From: Phycisphaerales bacterium
Lineage (GTDB): Bacteria; Planctomycetota; Phycisphaerae; SM23-33
Direction: 5' to 3'
DNA length: 40,691 bases
Assembly (NCBI GenBank): GCA_018645065.1
Contig: JABGPF010000003.1
Location: 5,971 to 46,661 of the forward strand
The notes below the pieces were generated by a model, which saw only the letters and a program-made list of their open reading frames with translations, had not been told where the DNA came from and did no database searches. Of the stretch, positions 33,916-40,691 are shown in pieces (within the stretch, counting starts at the first letter, position 1; the number at the start of each line of letters is the position of its first letter). Both the position numbers and the translations under genes were made by a program.

Positions 33916-33945
33916 ATTGTATCGGATTCGGAAGGTGTTGAGCAA
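33916..33945 (-). promoter_or_regulatory. Putative promoter of the prepilin gene
   Basis: TTGCTC (33940-33945) and TACAAT (33916-33921) are 18 bases apart on the minus strand, about 40 bases before the start codon. The element TTGCTCAAC with a TACAAT box also occurs at 4160-4187. Confidence 0.5.
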
Positions 33946-33994
33946 CGCAAAAAGAGTTTGTTGCAGTTAATCGAGTTTAATATCAATTAGTGAT

Positions 33995-35539
33995 TTATTC
34001 CGAATCGCTTTGGAGTGGTTTTGGCTTTCCGGTTACTTCTATGCGTTTGGGGGCTGTGATCTTCCCGGGCAGTACGAAAAGAACTGTTCCGTCGTCGAGT
34101 CGCGTTAAGTCTCGCAGCGCCAAGCCGGCTGCGTTGACTGATACTTTTGTGTCTTTGGCCCACGGACCAGTAACCTGGAACACCGCGTTGCGTTTACCTT
34201 TGCCCGCAGGATGGAACGTGAATCTGCAATGTCCCGCCGCGTTGGCTCCTAGGTGATAGCAACCTGACGATTCGTCGAATTTATCGTTGTTGGCGTCGCC
34301 TGGGGCCTGGAGATCAGGGGCGCCCATGTGGATTTTGAGCCGTCCGGGCTGATGGTACTGATCGAACGACGACTGCATGCTGACCTCTGGCGAAGCCAGC
34401 AGGTAGTTCCATCGCGCTACAGGCCCGGTGAAACTCGGTTCGATTCTTTGGTCGCTGACCGCTCCGTCGTCCCATGCGACTTTCTCGTTGAGGAACAACC
34501 CGATCTGGCGAATTTCCTTACCGCCTGCATTGTTCAGCTCGACGTTAGTCACCTGCGAACCGTCTGCATAAATGGCGTGAGTCCACTTGATCTGCCTGAT
34601 CGCCAACGACGCCCATTCACCGGCGCGAGTTGGGAAATACCATGTGTTCGTGAGCCGAAGTCGCTGGGCGTTGTGCTCAAGTATTTCGACTCGCCCGACT
34701 TTGCGGCGCCCCATAACGCCCAGTTCTTCGGCTCCGCGGGCCAGGGGCGTCTGGTTTTGTGTGAGCCTCATAATGCTTTGATGCGAGCCCATACGCCACA
34801 ACCCGTCTTTGCTCTGGGCCAGCGAGATCGGTTTCTTCCGACCCGGTATAGTCAGTTCGTAATCCAGCCCGCTCTTGAGCAGTTTCACGCCTTTGGGCGT
34901 CGGTTCGATTTGGCGGCGATTATCAACCAGCATTATGTCGTCCAGGTTGAACGTTACGTCGCCAATCGCGTCGGCGAAGGCGATATCGATCTGCTGCACC
35001 GATTTGATGCTGAAGTTACTCCGCTTCGAGAGGCGTTGAATATCTATCAGCACATTATTCCATCCGGGCGTTACGAGCGTTCGATGGCTCGTCCAATCTC
35101 CGCTTTCAGATCGCAGCGTAATCTGCAGATCGTCTCGCAGCGATTCGCTGTACAACGCCATCGAGACCAGCGTATAGCCGGTGAAGTCGCGGATGTCCGA
35201 TCCGGTGAACCTCAATTTTGCGCCCGGTCCGAGCGTCGCTTCGAGGGCTCCGGCTCCGGTTCGCGTGATGTTGACTACGAACTTGCGGTCGCCGCGTTTG
35301 TTGGCCGGCCAGATGCTGAACTGCCCGACTTGCGAGTGTCCTTTCGGTCCGTCGGGGGTGTCTTCGAAATCGACCAGCGAGGCGAACAGGCCGGTAACGG
35401 TTTCAGCGTAGGCTCTGGCCTGTTGAAGCGGAAGGGGCGGAAGGGTGCTTACAGGGGTCTGGGGTTTTGATGCGGGTTCGGGGGGGGTGCAGCTGGGTAG
35501 TAATAGGGCTGCGATCAGTATGACGAATGTAACTCTCAT
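33995..35539 (-). CDS. Lipoprotein with a jelly-roll-like N-terminal domain, unknown function
   Basis: The 514-residue protein has a lipobox (LPSC, Cys-17) and a proline-rich stretch, then residues about 60-200 that read like a galactose-binding/CBM-type beta sandwich (LVDFEDTPDG, FTGYTLVSMALYSESLRDDLQITLRSESGDWTSHRTL, IDIAFADAIGDVTFNLDDIMLVD). The remaining 300 residues are beta-rich and not recognised. No catalytic motif is seen. It may bind envelope glycans. It lies before the pseudopilin gene on the same strand, but a promoter separates them. Confidence 0.7.
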   Translation of the reverse strand: MRVTFVILIAALLLPSCTPPEPASKPQTPVSTLPPLPLQQARAYAETVTGLFASLVDFEDTPDGPKGHSQVGQFSIWPANKRGDRKFVVNITRTGAGALEATLGPGAKLRFTGSDIRDFTGYTLVSMALYSESLRDDLQITLRSESGDWTSHRTLVTPGWNNVLIDIQRLSKRSNFSIKSVQQIDIAFADAIGDVTFNLDDIMLVDNRRQIEPTPKGVKLLKSGLDYELTIPGRKKPISLAQSKDGLWRMGSHQSIMRLTQNQTPLARGAEELGVMGRRKVGRVEILEHNAQRLRLTNTWYFPTRAGEWASLAIRQIKWTHAIYADGSQVTNVELNNAGGKEIRQIGLFLNEKVAWDDGAVSDQRIEPSFTGPVARWNYLLASPEVSMQSSFDQYHQPGRLKIHMGAPDLQAPGDANNDKFDESSGCYHLGANAAGHCRFTFHPAGKGKRNAVFQVTGPWAKDTKVSVNAAGLALRDLTRLDDGTVLFVLPGKITAPKRIEVTGKPKPLQSDSE

Positions 35540-35587
35540 GATCGTGGGATTATAACCGCTTGTTGTTCTTGTGGCCCGTGAGTATAT

Positions 35588-35629
35588 AAAAAAACCGGCC
35601 CGGGCAGGTGGTGTCCTGTCCGGGCCGGT
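35588..35629 (-). terminator. Very strong intrinsic terminator after secDF
   Basis: A 15-base stem with one G-T pair (35594-35608 with 35615-35629) around the loop TGGTGT is followed on the minus strand by seven T. It is 27 bases beyond the stop of the SecDF gene. Confidence 0.92.
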
Positions 35630-35655
35630 GATTGTTGCGTCGATCAGGCTTGTTG

Positions 35656-38600
35656 TCAGGAGGCCTGGGGTTCTTCTGTCTCGTCTGCGGTCTTGAACAC
35701 CAATGCCTTGCGGAAGCCCATAAGCAGCGGGCTGGCGATGGCGATTGACGAATAGGTTCCGAACAGCACGCCGACCAGCAGTGCGAAGCTGAACGGTCGG
35801 ATCGCCGCTCCGCCTGCGATGTACATGATCAAGACGACTATCAAAGTAGTAGTCGAGGTAAGCAGTGTTCGTCCTAACGTCTGGTTGACTGACGCGTTGA
35901 GCGCCATCGACGATACGCTGGCGAGTTTACCGCGGTTTTCGCGGATTCTATCGAATACAACGATGGTGTCGTTAACCGAGTAACCGATGACGGTGAGTAT
36001 GGCTGCAACCATCGCCAGGTCGACCTTGAACGAACCGATACCGAGTATTCCGCCCAGCGCGGTGTCGGCGATCCATACCGAAGCGGCGAGGAGGCCGACA
36101 ACGATTACGACGTCGTGTATCAGGCAGACAACGGCGGCTAGGCCCCATCGGATCGATCCGAATCTCACCCAGACGTACAGCACGATCGCCAGCCACGACA
36201 TAATGATCGCGAAGATAGCCGACTGTGCGGCGCCCGATGCGATAGCGGCGTCAAAGTTGATCGCGACGATAGCTTCTTCACGTTTCAGCGATTCGGCGAG
36301 CAGTTCGTCAAGTTCTCTGGCCAGGACTTCTTTGCTCTGAACTTCGGTTCCTTCAACCGCTCGTCCGGGTCGTGAGAATATCGCGAAGTCAGAGGCGGGT
36401 TCCTGCTCGGGTCCCGAAAGCGAAAGCACCTTGATGCGGTTTTGGACTCGTTCTGCGAATCCCGGCTGCATTTGGGTGTTTTCGATACGTTCCTGGAACG
36501 CGCGGGTGGTCATTTTCGGGCTCAGCCCGCGTAGTACGATCACCACTCCGTCGGAGAAGTCCTCCAGTGTACCGTTGTGTGTCGATGCGGGTTTTGGGAT
36601 GACTTCGGCGTAACCGTTCGAAGTAATCTCAGTGTCGATCTCGGTTACTATCGACCCGACGACTTTGACGTATCCCGCGGGGTCTTCAGTTTTCGAGAGG
36701 TAGCTGATACGCCGCTTCAGGGTCGTCCCGAAGGTTTCTGCGGCGATCTTGCTGATCTTGGGCACCGATACTTCAGTAGTCGTTATCTGGTACGACGGTT
36801 CGGGCAGGTTCTGGAGTTCGTCCGTATCCAGGACCTTGTCACTGTTCGCATCGATAATATCAAAGAACGCGATGTTTGCCTGCGGTAGGGCTTTGAATTC
36901 CGCCAGTGAGACTTTCTTGTCGTTGTCGGTGTCTCTGGCGTCCAGGAAGTTTGCGACTTTCTCGTAGTCATACCGCGTTTCAATTCTCGTTGTGTCAGCC
37001 AGTTTGCTGTACTCGTCTTTTGTGTCGCCTTGGGCGAGTTTTTCGACGTTGCCCATGAAGCGTTCTCGTACGAGTTCGGCGTTTGGCAGTTTTCCGTCGA
37101 TAAGCGCGTCGTCTTTGAACGTCACCACCGCCTGGGTGCCTGCGGAGAATTCGATGCCCAGCAGATTGCGTCCCTGCCCCAGCATCGAGCTGATTCCGAT
37201 TACGACCATGGCCCCTGAGAGCACCCAGAAGAAGTGGCGTTTCGCCATCCAGTTAACTTTGGGCACGCCGATGATGTGCATCATTTTCATCGGCTTGGTG
37301 ATGATGCCCCTGTCCAACAGCAGTTGGAATATCCATCGTGTTACGATCAGTGCGGTGAACATTGAGAACATCACACCGAACGCGAGGGTGACTGCAAACC
37401 CGCGCACTTCTTCAGTACCGACCCATCCAAGGATCATACAAGTTATCAGCGTCGTGATATTCGCATCGAAGATGGCGCTGAATGCACGCTCGTAGGCGTT
37501 TGCCATTGCCCTTCTGATAGCGGTTCCGCGTTGCTGTTCTTCTCTGAGTCGTTCGAATATCAGCACGTTTGCGTCAACGGCGATACCGACAGTAAGGATG
37601 ATGCCCGCGATGCCCGGCAGGGTGAAGACCGCGCCCATAAGGCTCATTACGCCCAGCACGAGCACGATGTTAAGCAGCAGGGCGATAATCGCCACGATAC
37701 CAGCGCTCATGTAGTAAATGCACATGAAAGCCGCTACAGCGATCAATCCGATGATGCCCGCACGGAAGCCCATGTCACGGTTGGCTTGACCGAACGTAGG
37801 TCCGAATGAACTTTCAGCCACTGGTGTTTCGATCAGCTTGGCTGGGAGCGAACCGGCTCGCAGGATTTTGATCAGCGAGGTGACTTCCTCGGTGTCGTAT
37901 GTGTTCATCGTGATGATACCGTTCGATGAGATAACGGCCTGGATAACTGGCGCCGAGTAGACTTCGTTATCCAGCAGGATCGCCATGTGTTCGCCCTGGT
38001 TGTCCTGCGTGAGTTTTCGCAGCAGGTTGGCTCCGGCTTCGTCCATGCTGAATCCGACAGCGGGCATTCCTCTTTCGTCGGAAGTTAGGTTGGCGTTGCT
38101 CAGCGACCATTTATTAACGTCGCGTCTTTGCAGCAGCGTCTTTCCCCTGACGTTGCAGAGCAGGAGATATTTCTGTCCGTCTTGCTCTTCGGTGAGCATC
38201 GAGCCGTATCCGCTCTGTCGATCACCGCTGACGGGGAACCACAAGTAAGGATCGGTTCGTCTGGCGAGCCCTTGAGGTCCTTCTTTTTTGAGCGTGTTTC
38301 GCAGAATCGCGAGGTATTTTGTGCGATCTGTGGAACTGAGCATTACTTCGCCCTGGGCGCCCGAACCTTCCAGAACCGGTGCGATTCGGAATTCGAGTGC
38401 TCCGGCTTTGGTTATCAGACGAATCAGGTCAGAGGGGTCTTCCAATTCCTGTCGCATGTTGGCCCAGGTCTTGTAGAGCTTGACTATATTCTCAACGGCT
38501 GCGACACGTTCGGGATTCTTCTCGTGTTCAGCGATGAAATTTTTGATAGTTGTATCGTAAATGTCGCTTTTTGAAGTGAGGGCCTTTTCGGCTTTGAGCT

Positions 38601-39363
38601 TACCCTTAACTTTCGCCAAGTCGCTTTTTCTCACGTAGCCCGAGAGTATGCTTCTGAGTCTCTGGGTCTCTACGTTGTAGGCCAGGACTGCGTTTTCCGC
38701 TTCTTCGTGTTCGTATTCGAGGGTTCTGATTGTCGGAGAAGCGTCAGCTTTCCCTTGCTCGTATGCTTTGTAAGCTGTTATCAGTTTGCCCAGGAGTTCT
38801 GTGAGTGTTTCATCGCCTGCTGCCAGTTTGTTGATCGTCGTGCGTCCCTTTTCGAGGTTACGCAGGGTGCTTTTCTCGATATTTCGGCTTTCGAGTTTCT
38901 GGAGCGCGAGCCTGAAGGCGTTTTTCGCCTTTTGTGTTTCCGGCTTACCTGCCGGCATGCGCACTTCAAAGCGGTTTGCGCCGACAGGGCGCCACTCGAG
39001 CATTCTCAGGCCGAGCGGATCAACGCGATCCTTGAGGATCTTGATCATATCTTCAGCCAGCGATGAGTCAGCAGCAGTGTCCCTCACCGCTTGGGCCAGA
39101 TCGTTCTCGATCCGTTTGACCGCATCGCCGAGGGATTTCTTGTCCTCGTCGGTGGTAGCCTGTGCGAGTTCTGCTTTGCGCTCAGACAGCCTGATCTTCA
39201 GGCGGTTGACCTCGTCTGCATTTGTGCGGATCTCAAACGTTAGGCTGTGTCCGCCGCGCAGGTCGATGCCTTCCTTAAGACCATTAACAGAGAGTGACCA
39301 GACACAAACGGCCACTACTAGTGTTAGGAAAGCAAATTTTAACGGTAAGTTTTTAGCGTTCAT
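35656..39363 (-). CDS. secDF: SecD-SecF fusion protein with an inserted EF-hand pair
   Basis: The 1235-residue protein is a fused SecD (1 to about 690) and SecF (about 690-1235), the proton-driven partner of SecYEG that pulls proteins out of the channel. SecD parts: GIDLRGG (32-38), a long helical P1 segment about 45-330 that is larger than usual, and GIAVDANVLIFERLREE with Asp-597. SecF parts: GIEFSAGTQ and NDTIVVFDR with Asp-1132. Between the first SecF helix (about 705-730) and the second, residues 811-822 (DTDNDKKVSLAE) and 838-849 (DANSDKVLDTDE) are two canonical 12-residue EF-hand loops. Usual SecDF fusions are 750-1000 residues. AGGAG lies 9 bases before the ATG. No yajC gene is adjacent. 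Confidence 0.93.
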   Translation of the reverse strand: MNAKNLPLKFAFLTLVVAVCVWSLSVNGLKEGIDLRGGHSLTFEIRTNADEVNRLKIRLSERKAELAQATTDEDKKSLGDAVKRIENDLAQAVRDTAADSSLAEDMIKILKDRVDPLGLRMLEWRPVGANRFEVRMPAGKPETQKAKNAFRLALQKLESRNIEKSTLRNLEKGRTTINKLAAGDETLTELLGKLITAYKAYEQGKADASPTIRTLEYEHEEAENAVLAYNVETQRLRSILSGYVRKSDLAKVKGKLKAEKALTSKSDIYDTTIKNFIAEHEKNPERVAAVENIVKLYKTWANMRQELEDPSDLIRLITKAGALEFRIAPVLEGSGAQGEVMLSSTDRTKYLAILRNTLKKEGPQGLARRTDPYLWFPVSGDRQSGYGSMLTEEQDGQKYLLLCNVRGKTLLQRRDVNKWSLSNANLTSDERGMPAVGFSMDEAGANLLRKLTQDNQGEHMAILLDNEVYSAPVIQAVISSNGIITMNTYDTEEVTSLIKILRAGSLPAKLIETPVAESSFGPTFGQANRDMGFRAGIIGLIAVAAFMCIYYMSAGIVAIIALLLNIVLVLGVMSLMGAVFTLPGIAGIILTVGIAVDANVLIFERLREEQQRGTAIRRAMANAYERAFSAIFDANITTLITCMILGWVGTEEVRGFAVTLAFGVMFSMFTALIVTRWIFQLLLDRGIITKPMKMMHIIGVPKVNWMAKRHFFWVLSGAMVVIGISSMLGQGRNLLGIEFSAGTQAVVTFKDDALIDGKLPNAELVRERFMGNVEKLAQGDTKDEYSKLADTTRIETRYDYEKVANFLDARDTDNDKKVSLAEFKALPQANIAFFDIIDANSDKVLDTDELQNLPEPSYQITTTEVSVPKISKIAAETFGTTLKRRISYLSKTEDPAGYVKVVGSIVTEIDTEITSNGYAEVIPKPASTHNGTLEDFSDGVVIVLRGLSPKMTTRAFQERIENTQMQPGFAERVQNRIKVLSLSGPEQEPASDFAIFSRPGRAVEGTEVQSKEVLARELDELLAESLKREEAIVAINFDAAIASGAAQSAIFAIIMSWLAIVLYVWVRFGSIRWGLAAVVCLIHDVVIVVGLLAASVWIADTALGGILGIGSFKVDLAMVAAILTVIGYSVNDTIVVFDRIRENRGKLASVSSMALNASVNQTLGRTLLTSTTTLIVVLIMYIAGGAAIRPFSFALLVGVLFGTYSSIAIASPLLMGFRKALVFKTADETEEPQAS

Positions 39364-39391
39364 TCACGGAGTCTCCTGATTGGAACCGCGT

Positions 39392-39420
39392 ATTGTCTGT
39401 GAGTCAGTGTTATCGGTCAA
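39392..39420 (-). promoter_or_regulatory. Putative promoter of secDF
   Basis: TTGACC (39415-39420) and GACAAT (39392-39397) are 17 bases apart on the minus strand, about 28 bases before the ATG at 39363. Confidence 0.5.
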
Positions 39421-39553
39421 GTGAAAGTTTGGCCTTAACACTGTTTTTTAGGGACAGTCATACGCTTTAAGGCGGTTTGGACTTTCGCCCCCCATATTGG
39501 CGAAGGCACACTACCTACGCTCTGTGCGCTACTTGCGCTTATTATTTCCTGTT

Positions 39554-40691
39554 CTAATGGTTGAAATGCCTGGTTCCTGTGAAGATCATCGCCAGGCCAA
39601 GTTCATCGGCCCGCGCGATCACATCTTGATCTTTTTTGGATCCACCGGGCTCAATAACCGCCGAAGCACCTGCTTCAACCGCCCAGTCGAGGCTGTCGGG
39701 GAACGGGAAAAATGCGTCTGACGCCAGTACGCATCCGTTCATGTCGACGACATCTCCACCACCATATCCTTTGGCGAGCATACCGGCGAGTCGTGCTGAG
39801 TTGACCCGGCTCATTTGTCCGGCTCCCGCGCCGAGCAACGCCTTGTCCTTGGCCAGGACTATCGCGTTGGACTTCACGTGCTTGCAGACCAACCATGAAA
39901 ACTTCAGGTCGATCATTTCCTGCTCGGTCGGTTGACGCTTGGTTACGACTTTCCAGTCCTGGTCGTTCAGGCCCACAAGGTCGCGGTCCTGAACGAGCAC
40001 TCCGCCCACTACGTATTTCAGGAACTTTTCTTTGTTCCTGGTCTTCGTTAGCTCACCGACTTCCAGGAGCCTGACTTCCGAGCCCCAACCTTCGCGTGCC
40101 CGGATTATCTCAATGGCCTGGTCTTCGAACGACGGTGCGATAATCATTTCGGCGTAGAATCCGCCCGCCCCTGCGGGTTTACCCCAACGCTTGTATGTTT
40201 CGACTACAGCACTGGCGAGCTCGGCCGTTACCGGGCGGTTCACCGCCACAATCCCGCCCATGCAGGCGTTTACGTCGCCGAAATACGCCTTGCGATACGC
40301 TTCGACCAGATCGTCGTCGATAGCGCAACCTGCAGGATTGGCGTGTTTAATGATAGCAACGGCGGCCTGGTCGAACTCTTTAACGAGTTCCAGGGCTCCG
40401 TTTCCGTCGAAGTAGTTATTGTATGATACTTCCTTACCGCCCAGGAGTTTCGCGCGCCCGATGCATGGTTCGCTCGCATCGTCGCCAACGTAGAAGGCGC
40501 CTTTCTGGTGCGGGTTCTCACCGTATCGCAGTTCGCACATTTTGCGGTATGAGAAGCTGATTCGATCAGGTAGGTTGTCATTGGCCTGCCCACCGAGGTA
40601 CGACGAGATCGCCGTATCGTAGTGGCAGGTGAGCCCGAACGCCTGGCGAGCGAGTTTCTGTCTCAGTTCCGCCGAGACCTTACCGCCGTTG
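39554..40691 (-). CDS. purH: Bifunctional AICAR transformylase/IMP cyclohydrolase, C-terminal part (5' end outside window)
   Basis: The frame runs from the right edge (first complete codon at 40688-40690) to TAG at 39554-39556, about 379 residues. The left part reads LRQKLARQAFG and YDTAISSYL, the linker between the IMP cyclohydrolase and transformylase domains. Then CELRYGENPHQ, IIKHANPAG (the conserved Lys-His pair) and LGGKEVSYNNYFD identify the AICAR formyltransferase domain. PurH makes the last two steps of IMP synthesis. It ends 190 bases before secDF; both are on the minus strand, but a promoter lies between them. Confidence 0.95.
   Translation of the reverse strand, partial: NGGKVSAELRQKLARQAFGLTCHYDTAISSYLGGQANDNLPDRISFSYRKMCELRYGENPHQKGAFYVGDDASEPCIGRAKLLGGKEVSYNNYFDGNGALELVKEFDQAAVAIIKHANPAGCAIDDDLVEAYRKAYFGDVNACMGGIVAVNRPVTAELASAVVETYKRWGKPAGAGGFYAEMIIAPSFEDQAIEIIRAREGWGSEVRLLEVGELTKTRNKEKFLKYVVGGVLVQDRDLVGLNDQDWKVVTKRQPTEQEMIDLKFSWLVCKHVKSNAIVLAKDKALLGAGAGQMSRVNSARLAGMLAKGYGGGDVVDMNGCVLASDAFFPFPDSLDWAVEAGASAVIEPGGSKKDQDVIARADELGLAMIFTGTRHFNH

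Noticed and set aside
34328..35470. 380-residue plus-strand ORF opposite the lipoprotein gene
   Set aside because: It is antisense to a clear lipoprotein ORF, has no start signal, and no recognisable product.
39470..39520. Inverted CTTTCGCC/GGCGAAG pair downstream of purH as terminator
   Set aside because: The arms differ by one base, and no T-run follows on the minus strand.
1..40691. tRNA, rRNA or CRISPR elements
   Set aside because: I looked in the intergenic gaps for cloverleaf-like stems, rRNA-conserved words and regularly spaced repeats and found none; a tRNAscan or CRISPR search was not possible.

Overview
The window looks like a chromosomal segment of a planctomycete, possibly Phycisphaerae-like. 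This rests on the combination of gene types and not on any database search. The types are an HzsA-like TolB-propeller/cytochrome c protein, a Tat-exported sulfatase, giant PQQ-type beta-propeller proteins, a prepilin-like protein with an H-X9-DG motif, TQP-rich linkers in an exported protein, an HTH protein with an acidic linker and C-terminal membrane helices, and a SecD-SecF fusion. No rRNA, tRNA or CRISPR array was seen.

Layout. Positions 1-984 hold the 3' end of a large repeat-rich protein gene. Positions 1218-4105 (minus) encode a small TPR-like protein and the HzsA-like dihaem protein. Positions 4441-7500 are an accessory patch: an ERI1-like exonuclease, an unknown tail-anchored Cys-rich protein, a 645-base region without a convincing gene, a Panacea-type antitoxin with its presumed toxin, and a short degenerate scrap of a DinD-family gene. 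A sulfatase follows at 7553-9052. Positions 9349-15920 look like one seven-gene operon that joins a MacB/LolD-type exporter module to a molybdate/tungstate-type importer module with two different binding lipoproteins. Two PQQ-like beta-propeller proteins follow (15963-21168); the first contains a methyltransferase-like insert and a malectin-like tail. A formaldehyde-fixing/ribulose-monophosphate pair (an HPS-RraA fusion plus PHI) lies at 21280-23131.

Positions 23290-28999 hold a small membrane-anchored protein, the HTH/membrane protein, an OmpA-type lipoprotein, and the ResB and ResC/CcsA genes of System II cytochrome c maturation. The maturation genes fit the presence of the c-type cytochrome at 1640-4105. 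From 29021 to the right edge all genes are on the minus strand: holA, an unlisted 40-residue membrane peptide, prfA, rpmE, a HEAT-repeat protein, a type II pseudopilin-like protein, a lipoprotein, a 1235-residue SecDF fusion carrying two canonical EF-hand loops, and the 3' part of purH.

The most unusual points are the EF-hand pair inside the SecF periplasmic region, the exporter/importer operon with two binding proteins, the methyltransferase-like insert in the PQQ propeller, the HPS-RraA/PHI cluster, the Panacea toxin-antitoxin pair beside a DinD remnant, and the near-identical 94-base internal repeat in the first gene.
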